A stretch of 64,000 bases of DNA. Origin: Adineta ricciae. Taxonomy: Eukaryota > Rotifera > Eurotatoria > Adinetida > Adinetidae. The stretch is from the NCBI GenBank assembly GCA_905250025.1, contig CAJNOJ010000061.1, forward strand, positions 310,001-374,000, given 5' to 3'. Below, piece after piece: positions 12,821 through 28,259 of this stretch; position 1 is the first letter of the stretch; every line of letters begins with the position of its first letter. The notes below the pieces were generated by a model. That model ran no database searches. It had not been told where the DNA came from and worked only from the letters and a program-made list of their open reading frames with translations. The translations under genes and the position numbers were made by a program.

Positions 12821-14181
12821 ATGACTTTCACTTTTTATTGTATAAAAAGATCGTTATCTCACAAGTGCTTTCAAGGCAACATTAAGACAATGGCGTCTAG
12901 TAGTTCGTCGTATAATGTATATATTCCAAATGATGTTACTCCAACTGCAGAAACAAAAGTGAAACTTGCTGATCAAATCTTAGTTTCTCCGCTTAGTGAG
13001 TTATACATCAATTGATGCTTAGAGATGGTATCACATCTGTACTGTAGTTCTTGGGACTTGGGCATGGGGAGAAGAGAAACAATGGGGTTGGAATGCAGAT
13101 TTGGATGCGAAAGCAAAAGAAGCTTTTGATATGTCGATATCTAAAGGTATCAATACATTTGATACTGCTGAAGTGTATGGAAACGGTGAAAGGTGAGTGT
13201 ACGAAAGTATGATTGTATACGAAATAAACAGAATTCTCACTTTTCAGCGAGCGTTGTATTGCTCGATATAAGTCAAATCAACCAGTTGCTGGCACAGAAA
13301 ATATTGTCATTGCTACGAAATTTCTTCCATTACCATACAAATTTGCATATCCGAGCTCATTGATCAATGCACTTCGAGCAAGTCTGGAAAAATTGAAGGT
13401 ATGGTTTCTCCTTCAATTCTAAAATATATGTCTACAAGGATGATTTCGTTTGATGTTTAAAGGTGGAGTGTGTTGACCTTTATCAAATTCACGGCCCCAT
13501 TCATCTTCGTTCTATTGAAGTTGTTGCAAATGCTCTAGCTGAAGCCGTTAAACTTGGACTGACGAAAACTGTTGGCGTGTCAAATTATTCAACCGCAGAT
13601 ACAATTAAAATGTACGATTGCTTGCAAAAGCACGGTATTCAACTTGCGTCAAATCAAGTTGAATACTCACTTCTTCGACGAGTACCTGAAACATCGGGAT
13701 TGATTGCTGCATGTCACCAACGGAATATTGCCGTGCTTGGCTACTCTCCACTTGTGAGTGAATATGTTCGAGAGAGTATCTATTTTTGTATCGCATCAAC
13801 TAGGCAATGGGTCGTCTAACAGGAAAATACTCTAAAGCGAATCCACCGCCTGCAGGCCGCAAGTTTTCCGACGTCAGTCTGGACGAATTAGAGCCATTAT
13901 TGGAATCGATGCGTAGTATCGCCAACAGTCACAAAGTCAGTGTTTCTTCAGTTGCTTTGAATTATGTGATATGCAAAGGTATGAGACATTTTTCTCTTCA
14001 ATTAAATTAATTATGCGCTTTAGGTGTCATTCCGCTCGGTGGTGCTCGTGATGGTAAACAAGCCGAACAAAATGCAGGTGCATTAGGATGGCGGTTAAGT
14101 AATGAAGAAATTCAACAATTGGAAAGTCATCCTATCACTCCAAATCTGTCACTATTCAATCGATTTTGGCAACATGGTTAA
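12821..14181 (+). CDS. Aldo-keto reductase, pyridoxal-reductase-like
   Basis: NADPH-dependent carbonyl reductase with an (alpha/beta)8 barrel. After a 52-bp intron the frame reads ILGTWAWG, the usual AKR beta-1 motif. The catalytic tetrad is visible: Asp and Tyr in FDTAEVYGNGESE, Lys in VIATKF, His in LYQIHGP. VGVSNYS, NQVEYSLL, GYSPLAMGRLTGKYS and IPLGGARDGKQAEQN follow; the last matches the NADP-binding segment. It has six exons with short introns and ends RFWQHG. The layout and motifs are closest to plant-type pyridoxal reductase and related fungal/bacterial enzymes, not to typical animal AKRs, so acquisition by transfer followed by intron gain is possible. Two in-frame ATGs exist (12821 and 12890); the first adds 23 mostly basic and aromatic residues that could be a targeting peptide. 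Substrate is not assignable. Confidence 0.9.
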
Positions 14182-14467
14182 GTGTACAATCGTCTAGTAA
14201 TGAACTGTTCCTACTGCATTTGTTTTATCTAACAAACAGCAAGATAACTGTTTGATATTGTCTTTGTTTGGAAAAAGATCAATATACTTAAGCTTCATTT
14301 TTATTAATTGCGAAAAACTTCTAAAGTGTAATTCGATGATCCAGTAGTTTTCCGCTTGTTATCAAACGCTGCTAGAATCATTCTGAAGATTAAAATTTTG
14401 ATCGATTGTAATTAATACAAGAACATTGTATTCGTAAGAGAAAACAAAATGAAACAAAACAAACATC

Positions 14468-17400
14468 TTATATATCTAGTTCAAAACTGTCCATATGATT
14501 AAGGATTTGTTCGAATAATGTTGCTAAGCGATACTGTTTACTATTCAGGTCATTCGCCATCGCTGTTCGTAAACTATTCTTATATGGACTGATAAAATCG
14601 TTATATAATTTGAATAAAACATAAGATCGATTGAATTCTTTTGTTCGTCGATTTGATGAATTCTACAACGGAGAAAGAATACGATCAGAATACATAAGGA
14701 TCAATCCATTCCTACTTGTTGTTCTTGTTCTTTCAACGAAGTGACAATGCGATCGAGATCATTCGCAGATACAGGTGGACAAGAAGAAGAAATCGCTGTA
14801 TAGTATCTAAGAAAAAAGAGTAATTCGATCGAACATGAGAAGTTTCAGAATCTAAGATTGGACAAATTACTTTTCGACTAAAATTTTATACTTTTGTACA
14901 TCACGATAGAATAGGAGTTTGGACGAAGGCGAATCTTTTGTTAGTTGATGACTACCAGCCGCGCAACTGTCCATAAACATCTGTGCGATGACTGATAGAG
15001 AGGCGTCAATAACATTAGTCTTTTGAACGTCAAAGATAAAATCAGGATTTTTGATGATATTTACAAAGAATCGTAAAGGTAAACTAAGAAATAAAGTTTA
15101 GCAAGTTTTATATTGTCTTTTTTCATCGAACCTATTGCTCTTCCATGTATGTACGATATTCGAATCCGATATTTGATGGAATTCTGCTTGTTCATCAAGA
15201 AAATCGAATAGATATTTGATTGGTAATGGTAAATCAGCGAGACAGAAGATGGAGTCAAAAAATTTATCGATGTACTGCTGTAGTGAACCTTTTGTTGCTA
15301 ATAAACGTGTTAGATAAACTTCCGAAACCAGTTTATTGGTCACTAATGTTCGATCATCATCTTCTCGATCTGTTGGTTTAACCTTAACACGACCATATAT
15401 GTTTTTCGGAACAGAAAGACATACATCAACTTACGAGATGATAGAAACGTGTATTGGGCTCTAATCGAGCGCGTGAAAACGATTGTTGAGACTGAATTGT
15501 ATTATTTACACGATGATCTCGACGTAAGGTCAATACTTCTTTGGAAGAGTTTAACAATATTTGATTTTCTACATACAAAAGCAGTTAACTATTCGAAGGG
15601 AGTACTTTTCAACAGTATCTTACCGTGTCCTTGTAACGATTGCCAACTCTGATCGGCATCAGTTGCTTTAATGCAGCATGAACCATTGGTTGGATAACAA
15701 CTAGTTAAGCCATTTGTTATTCCAGATGAATTTACTTGAGAATGTGTTAACGATGAGGTATTTGTATAATTTATTCCAGATTTTAAACTGAAAAATAGTC
15801 GAGCACCATCATGAACCTGAAATGAACATGATTTGTGATCGAAGTGTTTTTATTTCGATTGATTTACTTTATAGGACGCTAAAGTTTGTACTTGTACAAA
15901 GTCATTCGTATCAGGACTATCAAATTTGTCGTCATCACGTAATAATTTCATACGTGATCCACTTCTCCATTCTAGAAAAGTTCGTTGCTTTCGCACTCGG
16001 AATTCTATGTAGATATTTTTACGTACCCAAATCGAAATCTTCGATGGATGGCCGTTTGGAAAAGGGAACATTCTTATAAAAATGATCGACTATTTTCTCT
16101 TTCACCTGTATTATTGAATCACAACTAAGCACTTTAATTGGCACCGGTGTCGAAATAAGATGAGATTTTCCATCTTCAACTTGAACAACGTACACAATCT
16201 GCAAAGAAAGCGTCGCTCACACGTTTCCTCTTTCTCTGGCTAATTCTTACCATCGATAGATAATCAATATGTTGTCGAAGAAGTTTATCTTCACTCAACG
16301 AATATCTCGATTCACTTGTAAAACAATCGATCGGACCTTTTTGAATTTGTTGTTTTATTGATTGAAATAGTATGTACAATGGAGAACCAAGACGTTCCTA
16401 ATCGAAACGATGAATTTGTGAAATGAAGTGGAAATTTGTGTAATTTACTTTAACATATCCAAACAGGAGGAAGGCGAACCAATTTGAAAGCATTTTCTCA
16501 GCTATCGACGCATTACTTCTCAATAGAATTTTACTATTGTTTCGATCTTGCTGTAGTGATTTGTCAATTAAATCTTTTAACAATATTTTCAATATCCTGA
16601 AACCAATGTCGATAAATGAAATATGTCAAATATTCTTTTTAACTTCTAGGAACATACTCAGTGAAGTATTCGATATTTTCTTGAAGAACAATACTGAGTA
16701 ATGAGGCGAACTGCATACGATCTTGTAGACGAAAATTGACTTTATCTGTTTCTAGTGTTCGAATAATTAGAAGAAGAAAATGCCGATTGTATAATGATTG
16801 AGCAAGTAAATGAAGTCCTTGTCGAACGCTACTTCGTCGATTTGTTTCAAACTAAAGCAATAAATCTAAGAATTAATTAGTTTTTTTCTTCAGTTGAATC
16901 CTACCGGTATCTCGATATTATGCAGCATCATATATTTATCCTCTTCAGTTGCATTTGGAAACAATATTTTCATACAGTACGTGCGATAGTCATGGTATGG
17001 TACACCTGAATGTGACAGATCATTGGTCATTTCTCCGATGTCGGTTTGAAGCTCAGCAAACGCTATTGATAGAAGAGTTTTAAAAGTTGTTCGTACGAGA
17101 AAAGAAGAAATCACAAACCTTCTTTACATTCACGTGCGACACGCATTTCGAGTGTATCGATTTGATTTTGCAAACGATTCAATTGTCGCGTACGTTTAGT
17201 ATTAATTCGTCGAAAAACAATCGAGATAACAATAATAAATATGGTTAGAAGAAATCCGCAAACGCTCGCAATGATATAGTACAAAACTAATGATCGTTTT
17301 TCCATGTTGGATATGTATGTCAATGTACCCAGTGTGTAAATTCGACGACCAAGTGTGACCTAATCGATGTTAGAAGAGAAAAGAGGTAAGATTTGCGGGA

Positions 17401-20400
17401 ATCATGTTTGTGTGACTTACTCGAACGATTGCTTGTTCACTATCTTTGGTATTGATGTTGAGAAGCAGCCGTTTTTTTCGAATTAATTTCTCAATGGTTT
17501 GATTTGTTGGTTGACATACGATTTGTTTATCTGATATCGAAGTTATATTACATGGAAATGAGCCAATGGTTATGGAATAATCGTTGATTGTAGCAACATC
17601 CAACAGATTCGAACCTTCGATAGTTAGATAGTCATAACGATATTGTATGCGTCTTCCGTCGTTGTTGAATGAATAAATGATCGGATCTGGACAAAGGAGG
17701 AAAACCTCACGGTAGTTTGAAATATTGCGAACTGATTCGACATCGTCCATGAAAAAACCGAATTTGAATTCGAGACAATGGTTGTTTGAGAATGATTGAG
17801 GACTTAACATTGAAGCAATCGTTGATGTTGTCGATTCAGCTAACGCTACGGTAGTTGTTGAACTTGTTTCGTTTCCCATCCAAGCAAATGAAGGGCCGTA
17901 GCAAAGCATCGTTTCAGATGACTTCACTGTACAAGGCTGGAGAGAACAAATTTTACTCTTTGAGAACTGATGAACGCCAAACAACATACCTCAAGAAAGA
18001 TCTGTTTTTGATTTGATTCAACAAAGAACTGTGGTGCTTGTATAGAATCAAAATTACTTCCTTGAACAAGAAAAGGTAGGCCACCACTCTGAATACCCGA
18101 ATATCGACTTAAATTAAGTACATGCGGATCCTACATTCATAGAATTCGATTAGAACACTGAAAGTAATGTTTTTGTATCTTACCTCCGTGTAAGAATAAG
18201 TGATATTCGAATAGGTTTCAGTGAAATTATCAATTAAAATAGTCAGACTTCCGATCCATAGAGCTTGTCGTTTAACGAATCTCTGTTGTCGACTTTGATT
18301 CTCTTCGTCTACATTGGTTAACCTCGAAGTTCGACATTTGATAATTTCTTCAGCATTTTTATCATCAGTTTCAGAATCAAAGGTCGATGAAGCGAATCGT
18401 TGGTTATTCTCATCTTCCGATATGATATTCGTCACAAGTGTTTCTTTGTGTTCGATTAAAAAACATTGCTGATGTCCAACAAGTATGTTGATCTTACTAC
18501 CAATCGTCAGATGTTTTCCTTTTATAGAGAGTAGTGTCCCACCCGATCGAGGTCCAATATTTGGATGAACTTCATCAACATTTGGTTTCTATCAGACAAG
18601 TACAAAAGTAAAAACAACATTTCTTTTCATATTCCGAAAATCATCTTACCACAATGCGAAAAATAGGTCGATCTTTACTAACAACAGAATGTACCGTCAC
18701 TTTGATTGTATATTTTCCAATAGGTAAAGACGGTGGTTGACATATAAACGATTGGGCAGTGACATAGGATTCATTTTGAACTTGACATTGATACTCAGTT
18801 TGATTTGAATGTATAAGAACAACATATATGTCATGTGGCCTTTTACCTAAGCTAGAACCATAAATATGAATGGGTGTTCGACCGTATTCGGGTCCGATTT
18901 TTGGATGTATTTCTGTCAGACGTGGATCTGGACAAATACCCATCGATGAACTAATGATATGATTCGATTGACAATTCGATGAGTTCACTTCGTGCCGACA
19001 GGATTTATCTGTTTCACACCAGAGACAGCGATAGTCATCATGGAGTAAGATACATGAGCCACAGGAGTCCGCCAGATGTTTACATTTGTATATATTTACT
19101 ATATAAAGACAACGATGATTGATGAAGAGTGATTGATGAGATTACCTGTTAAGTTTGTTGATGTTTCCAATGTTTTATATGTACATTCGTCCTCACATTC
19201 AGCCCATTGAATTTTGAAGAGTGAGCTTTGTTGGCCAACATCTTTATCGTAGAAAATCTAACGAAGAAAGTATTCCGTTGAACTTCTTCTCATTAAAAGA
19301 GCACACAGCATACTCGAAATGGGTTGCATGTCAATAGATTATTCTGAACTTTCCCAATAGTTGAGATGATACTACCATTGTTTAGTATTAATACACAACG
19401 AAAAGAGTTTTGAATGTTAGTTTTCAATGAAATTGTTTGTATAACAACTTGTTCTTTGTTGCCAAGCATAAACTGTTCGCCGTCAGCAATGAATATTTCA
19501 TGTTTGGAAACATTGTATCGCGGACATTGAACGATTGAGGAATTACTTATGATAGTTTCATTTTTGTCAAGAATTAAATCACTATCAATACATTTTGCAT
19601 CGAGTAAATTCCAAGAGCAATCAAATGAATTGTTCATACATGATGCACAACTAAATGAGGAAATTTCGCTTGGAAACGAAAGAACATTATGATCGAAAGA
19701 AGAATATTTACGTTAAATACGATGAACAATCGTAGAACGTCAAATTTTTCTCAGTTAGAACAATATCATTGTAAAATAAACGTATGGTCAGAGAATCTAA
19801 AGTGGAAAATCATAAAATTATCAATATATATGACAGATAACAGCAGGTTGTCTCCACATACTGCGCAGAACTATACGAGATTGTCTAGACGCTCGGTACT
19901 CTTTCCTTCGTATTCACGTTGAATACATGGCTAACAAGATAATCGCTATAGATGAACTTTCTTCCTGTGTTACAGAATATCATGTTAGATAAAGTACTAC
20001 TGTGATGAGCGATAAACTCATGCAGACGAGACTATGATATCGCTCTTCAAGTATCATATTTCACTAGCAATGTTTACTCTCTACTCAACAGGGAACATAT
20101 TTTCGAGAATGATGATACCGTGATTTATATTCGACAATGTTTGTGCTGGCGGTGAATAGCATTCGATGTCATTTTCATGTTTAATTGCATTTGATATATA
20201 AATTGGTCTATCATAATCATGTTCGTCTACATTTATTAGCGAAGATAAGACGAAGGAACACGAGTATGTGGATGTCGTATCATCGGGTATGCTTTCCACT
20301 TCCAAACGTAGCTAAAATGTTAAATGGTGCTCTTACAGCAAATTTCAATAGAACACTGATGCTTTACTTTGCTCGATTTAGCATTGGATATGACTGCGGG

Positions 20401-22695
20401 TGTGATATTGATGATAGTTGGACAGTGAGCATCCATTTGTAACCAACTAAAACGTCTTGCATCAGCAATTTGATCTGAATAAGTGGTGCAACTAAAACGA
20501 TAGTTTAGATTGTCTTTTTTTGTTGATCTTGGATAGATATTCTACCGATTCAATGTGGTGGTCCATCCACATATTGGATTTTGCGTCGAAAGACACGCTG
20601 AACATGTCTTGTGACGATCACAATCATGAAGATCCACTTGAAATAGCTATGAGTAAACAAATCTGATAGGGATGGAACAAATTTTTCATCGTTGTCTTAC
20701 TCGACTTTTTGTTGCTCCATATAGAAATCGATTATTTTCATTCAAGGTCATATCACGAAGAATCGAATGATTAAAATCAACGTAGACCTCTTCGAATTGA
20801 TGAGTTTTTTTCGTTGCTAACTCTATACTTATCTAATCAGCACGAGAAAATCAGTCATTAGGTAAAGAAATGCTCTTCCGCAAAATATTGATTACCTTTT
20901 TGATTTTTCCATCAGCTGTACCAGCTAAAGCAACAATATAATTATTAATTACAGCTGCTTCGAGAGCCGTTAATTGGTCAGTCAGGAAAGTAATCATTGG
21001 CTCTGAAACAATATTTGTTGAGCCTTCAAATATCATCAGATAGCTTGCATCTCGTGTTGTGGAACATCGAGCAAGATTTCCATATGGTGCCGGATATTGT
21101 GGCTATAAAATGATGACTTTAGCATGGTTTTTCTTCTCTCATCTACTTACAATTGTCGATTCTCCATGTAACCAGGCCATACCGAGCGAAACGTTTCCCT
21201 TAGCTAAGTCGAGTATATTATCAATAAATGCATTTCTTATCTGATCAAAATTATATAAACATATCGCTGAATGACTGCTAATGGATGGTTCAAGACTATC
21301 CAAGGCTTTAGGTTTTGATGCAATGGTCAATAGATATTGTTTATTATCTTTAGTTTGTACCAATTTCACTTTTTGTATGAGCGTGTAATCATTTCCACAA
21401 TTGATTTGTAATTCAACGTAATGCCGAAATGAGATTTGTCCTTCGCAGAGACGAACAACTTTACTGACGCGTTGTTGATTGGTAAAGACGTAAATTGCGG
21501 AATCCTTCTTATCGTAGATGACATCTTGAAACAATCGAAATTTGTCCGGTGATTCACGTTCGAAAAAATCTTTATAAATCGTGCGAACAACCGAGAACTG
21601 TTCAGGACAATAATCATTGATGTTTATAAATGGATTTGGTTCATCGAATCGAGGTAGTGTAGATGATGAATTAGCTACATGACCATCCGAAATCGTAGAA
21701 GCAGTTGGGGGAAATTGAGAACTACTTCGACTTGATCTTACACGTGCACGATCGTCTATTAAAGATAACCTTGTGCCATTGATGGAGTCGTTTTGATTAT
21801 AAACTTGTCGTTTTGTAATTGAATCTCGAACAATAGTAAAATTTTCTAATGATGACATGTCCCTGGAAATCAATGGTTTGTTTACATTGTCGACTACTCT
21901 CTTTATTCCATTATTGAAGACAAATGCTCTTAATGCAATTGTACGTCCTTGCGATTGTTCAAGGCATTTATCGTAGAATAGTTCAGTAACATTATCCGTT
22001 TTCTCTCTGGTATTCATCATAACTAAGTTTTTCCTCAACGTCGAGGATAGAAATAAATAAATCGGTGTATCATTACATTTATTTAATTTGAAATGAAACG
22101 GAAATATATGACTGGGAATGGTCGAATCAGAATTAAATAAAAGCTTCTGTCGCAGATTTTTTGCGTCGATTGCCGTTTGTTGATAAAAAACATTCGATAG
22201 ATTGACAGCACTACGGATAATACATGAACCTGATTGTAGTGACCAACAATCGATTAAATACGGTTGATTATCAATAGTGTTCTCACGTTCGAGATATAGT
22301 AGAAGATTGTAATTATTTCGATTAATACTATTTAATGGATCTATCGATCGTGAAAATTTCGAACGACGACTTCGATCTGCTATTATGTCATCAGGATTAT
22401 TATTGTTATTATTCAATGAATTATGTAAACATTGACAAGAATTGATTTGACATAATTCGTCATCGTTCGAATAAGAATTTGCGAGAGAAATATTTTGTAC
22501 AAGTGTTAAATTATCATCATAAACTGAAAGTGAATCGATTGAGGCGACATAGAGCCATTTGAATGAAGATGAGTATGTAAGATGATTGATGGAACTAGGT
22601 AATGTAAGATGACGAATGTATGATGTTTGAATGATATTGTTTTGAACGAAAAGTATCCATAGAAACAGAAGACATCGATGATAAACTCTCCACAT
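14468..22695 (-). CDS. PLXN: Plexin (semaphorin receptor)
   Basis: Single-pass receptor for semaphorins in cell and axon guidance. The ATG at 22693-22695 opens a signal peptide ([10 protein letters not shown]). A sema domain follows ([27 protein letters not shown]), with a Ser/Arg-rich insert. Further in are PSI modules ([45 protein letters not shown]) alternating with four IPT/TIG domains (for example [15 protein letters not shown]). A TM helix lies at about 17230-17300 ([20 protein letters not shown]) with a juxtamembrane coiled coil. The cytoplasmic split RasGAP/RBD domain shows [66 protein letters not shown] and [19 protein letters not shown]. The end (HMDSFELDI) matches the plexin C-terminal helix. 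More than 20 short introns interrupt it. One residue of the usual Arg-Arg finger pair appears to be Ser. Confidence 0.95.
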
Positions 22696-23693
22696 TATCT
22701 AATGAACACATTCAAATCTAGAAAAAAAAAGAAGAAAACTTTTAATCGAATAACTAATCCTTTGCAAGTTCATTTCTTCTTTTTCTCCTTCTCCTTCTGT
22801 CATTTGACATCAAATAACGATTGTGCAAGTGTATTCGTGTATATGTAAATTGTTCATCGGTCAGCTCAAGGAATGATTAAATAAACATACTGAAACTTTG
22901 TTCTTCTCTCCATCGTCTTTTTTTTTCTACTCCACCCACTTGTCAAAATATACTACCATAACAAAACGTAGTTTTTTCGTTCACAGACATACAAGCACGT
23001 ACAAAGCAAGAGCAAATTTCCAAAGAATTATGTAATTGTCCGAAAGAAGAGAAGATCTAACAAGAAAAGACTGGTGTCATTAGGAAGTGCTGCTTCAACA
23101 TAGCGTCATCATCACCGTTCTACAAACATTATCGATTACCTGTTTTAGATGCCCGTTGTGTATACCATATCTGTTCACAAGTGATAGATAAAAGGAGAAA
23201 AGAAAAGAAAAGAGATACACATGCACCCGTGTAGAATTCTTCAAGCTAGCTAGCTCTCTCTCTTCCCTTTCGCTTACACAATAAACGAGAGAAGAACTAG
23301 AGCAGAGACAGATCGCTTCCGATATCTGTATATAGAACGAGAAAAGAGAGATGAAGCAAATGATCAATCCACACATTTCCTGCTATATCAGACAATGATT
23401 AGTTAGGTTAATTCGCTCTTTCTTTCTCATAATTCTACATAACGTCAGTCATTCAATAGTAACGGTGGTGGGTCGGTCAACGCACNATCTAATATAAAGA
23501 TTGACGAGGCATACCATTCACGAGAAACAAAACACGAGTGCAATAAACTAGAAGAGAATAATATAACATCGTCGATGTGTGGCTGATTGACTGACTGGCT
23601 GATCATGCCACATTTATGTACAAGACAACATACATATAGACATAGACAAAAGGCAAGATATACAAAAAAGAGACGAGTAATGTGTGATTTTGT
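22696..23693. other. Intergenic, plexin upstream region
   Basis: Upstream of plexin and downstream of YY1. It has CT and A-rich low-complexity stretches and one ambiguous base at 23486. An open frame at 23095-23376 (-) is low-complexity and not convincing. Confidence 0.4.
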
Positions 23694-25460
<1,767 letters not shown>

Positions 25461-25491
25461 GTGATCTTCCGAAGAAAATTCAGAACATTAT

Positions 25492-25979
25492 TTAATCGAG
25501 CTTCTTCGAAGGAACACCGGCGGTGGTCCCGATGGGAGTCGCAGTTAAGATATTCAATGAACTATGCGATCGTGATCGACCGTGTAATTCAAAGCTTGAG
25601 ACTAGAAAAGTGAAAAGAGAGCATGAAGTAAAAATTTGATTTTTTCAAGTCTTGTTTCAGGTCAAATTTTCGAAATGATCATGGAAGACAATTATTCCGA
25701 AATGGTATCCGATAGGTTTAATTTTTCGAGAATTACGACTCTACATAATTCATGGTGACAATCATGCAGAAACACGATCTCGATCCCTGGTACATTCGTT
25801 CTCATCCGCTTTAGACGATTCGATCAAAATGACTTACTCGTTTTGGATAATTGTTGACTAATGCTTTGACTGTACCGATACCAAGTAAAGATAATCAGAA
25901 TAAAAGTAAATGATAACCAAAGAATTAAATAACAACTAAGACGAAATTCAAAATCGAACTCTATTTTGACCGATTTTAT
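25492..25979 (-). CDS. Putative small single-pass membrane protein, 5' exon unresolved
   Basis: Two exons can be joined: 25838-25979 and 25492-25601, with consensus gtaag donor and tctag acceptor and a phase-1 junction. The first encodes a charged stretch (KSVKIEFDFEFRL) followed by a strongly hydrophobic helix (SCYLILWLSFTFILIIFTW) and RYSQSISQQL. The second gives a basic Ser-rich tail ending AGVPSKKLD before TAA. A first exon reading Met-Tyr with a donor near 26077 would give about 85 aa, but this is uncertain. I do not recognise the family. The stop codon lies only 31 bp before the YY1 start codon on the same strand, with LUC7L upstream, so co-transcription with YY1 is possible. Confidence 0.42.
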
Positions 25980-26152
25980 CTAAAAGAAAAAAGAATTTCT
26001 TTCTCTCTTTCTATCTTTGATATTTCATCATTAAACCCATTTGTTTGTGTCTTTTTTCTGTTTATAATAACATACATACATTGAAATAAACAAATACGAA
26101 AGGCGCATATACAGATGAAACTAGCTTTCTTCTTTGTTTTGATTAAAGAGAC

Positions 26153-28259
26153 TCATTCCATCGACGTGTCTGATTGTTTCTTCTGATTATCCTCTAGCAT
26201 ACTTCGTTGAATGTTTTCTAAGATACGAGTTGTCTCTTCATCATCGTCATTGTTATGTACATGACTAGATGAACTCTGATCCTCAGATTTGTCCTTGTAT
26301 TGAGTATCACCACTGCCGTTTGGTTTGGAATTCGATGAAGAATGTGCAGGTGATCTTGAATCACGTCGATGGTGACGTCGAGAGGCGGATTTTCCTGAAG
26401 GCGAACGCGAACGTGAACGACGATGGCGGCGAGACGAGCCGGATCTATAAGAGAAGACTGTTATTTGATTCGAAACCTTCAAATGAAACATACCGTGAAC
26501 GTGAACGTTTACTATGTCTTCTTCGACTATGTGAACGCGAACGTGAAGAGCGATGACTACGTGAATATTTCGACGAACGACGATCTGATCTAGAAAAGAT
26601 CGAAAGGGAAGACTATCATTTGAAACATCAAAGAACTCGCTTAGCTTACCTTGAACGTGATCGTGATCGTCGTCGGTCTCTATCTCTACTAGACATTTTC
26701 CTCGACTGACTATGACTGCTGCTGTGTGGTGTTGAACGATGATCACTGCGAGCCTCATGTCTCGATGAGGCGACAGGTGAACTAAAAGAGGAATATTTTC
26801 ATTCGTAGAGTTCGTTTTTTCTCCTACAATTACCTTCGTCGATTTTTTCTCTCGAGCTCGCGTTTTTCGTTCAAGTCGTTGACACGTTTTTTCAAATCAG
26901 CAAGTTTCTCGCGTATTTGAATAAAACCCAAATGTAATTTTCCACCGAAGTGATCAGCTAACCGACGATCATTATCATGTATACCCAAATAAGCTGAACA
27001 GACTTCACAAACACGCAGTTTTTGTTGTTGATAAGTCGACGCTGGCATAGTCGCACGAAAATCTTGTTCCGAGTCGGATTTCAATTTTCGTAATTCTTCG
27101 ACTTCTTCCAATAATTTCATCGATTCATCAACATTGCCTTCAGCACCTAATTCTTCTGCCCTAGCTAATTTCGTACCGATTTGTTCACCTAATTCATGAA
27201 TTGAATTCATCTAAATATATCGTATTGCTTTGTTTTTTAAAAATACGGTGTCATCAGTCAGGAAAACTTTACCTTTCTTGCTGCTTCCTCCCCTAATTCT
27301 TCTTGCGTTTCTTGAAGTTTTCGCTTCGCATGTTCAGTCTTACGATCACTTTCAGCAACGAACTTGTTCAACACTTCCAAAGCCTAAAATTCATCAAATA
27401 ACTTCTCTAATTCATCAAATCAAGCAACTTACATCCATTTCATAGTACAAATTACGTGTAGCTGCTGCACGTTCATAATCAGCACGTAGTGCATATTCAT
27501 GTACTTTATTGCATTCGCCCATATCTACGCGCTACAAGAAACGATGATTAGTATGAAAACAGCTCTTCGATTGTAACTCTTACCGTCCCGGAAAGAATCT
27601 CATGTGGACAACAGCTGAGTAAAAATGGTCGACATACCCGACGGTCTTCGAACGACATCGTTGACTTGGCTGTACCTGTAATATGTCATTTACAATGAGA
27701 ATCATTTGAAGAAAACAAATGAGTTTTTCTTGATGATCTACATATCGGATTGGAAAGAAATGCTCGTATATACTTACCTGATCTCCTCGAATACGTACCC
27801 TATCTGCTTATGAAGAAAACGTTATCGAGCTCGCAAAATATGAATAGAAAAAAATATATGAAATCAATAAATATGACGATATCTCGAATGAGGATATCAA
27901 TTCAATGTTATAGATTATATATACATATTACTCACACAGAGGAGCCACTTCTCGATTTTATCAATCATATACTCACAAGAATTAGTTTGGAAGTACTGCT
28001 GCTCGAACAGCTTATGAAACCCATCATGACATCAGCTAAAAACATATTGTTCAAAGACAATTTATGCAACGGATGGAAAAGTCAGTTGAAAAATGATCAC
28101 ACACTCTTTCAATTATCCGAATGGAACAACAATATTTATGTGAGCAAAAAACGTTTCCTCGAATAGGATTTCTATCGCTGAGACCATTCATACATACATA
28201 CCATTATCCGTTCCCATCAATTGATCCAACATAGCACGGATTTGATCGCGAGCAGTCAT
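26153..28259 (-). CDS. LUC7L: U1 snRNP-associated splicing factor LUC7-like
   Basis: Nuclear splicing factor that helps U1 snRNP choose 5' splice sites. The start at 28259 gives TARDQIRAMLDQLMG, the invariant LUC7 N terminus. After an intron of about 530 bp (28200 down to about 27673) comes the CCCH-type finger (VCRPFLLSCCPHEI, MGECNKVHEYALRADYE). A coiled coil follows (GTKLARAEELGAEGNVDESM), then a C2H2 finger (LRVCEVCSAYLGIHDNDRR, DHFGGKLHLGF). The tail is an Arg/Ser-rich domain spread over short exons (26370-26760), ending in an acidic stretch NNDDDEETTRILENIQ. The domain order and RS tail fit LUC7L/LUC7L2 rather than LUC7L3. The first intron is about ten times longer than its neighbours. 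Confidence 0.95.

Noticed and set aside
17600-17640. Sequence resembling a tRNA T-loop (ttcgaacc)
   Set aside because: It lies in a plexin exon and no cloverleaf can be formed around it. No tRNA was found in the window.
19689-20442. Two plus-strand frames within plexin
   Set aside because: They lie opposite confirmed plexin exons and introns, and show no motifs.
27750-28166. 138-codon open frame (+) inside the LUC7L first intron
   Set aside because: It opens with TTG rather than ATG, has no recognisable motifs, and lies in AT-rich intron sequence.
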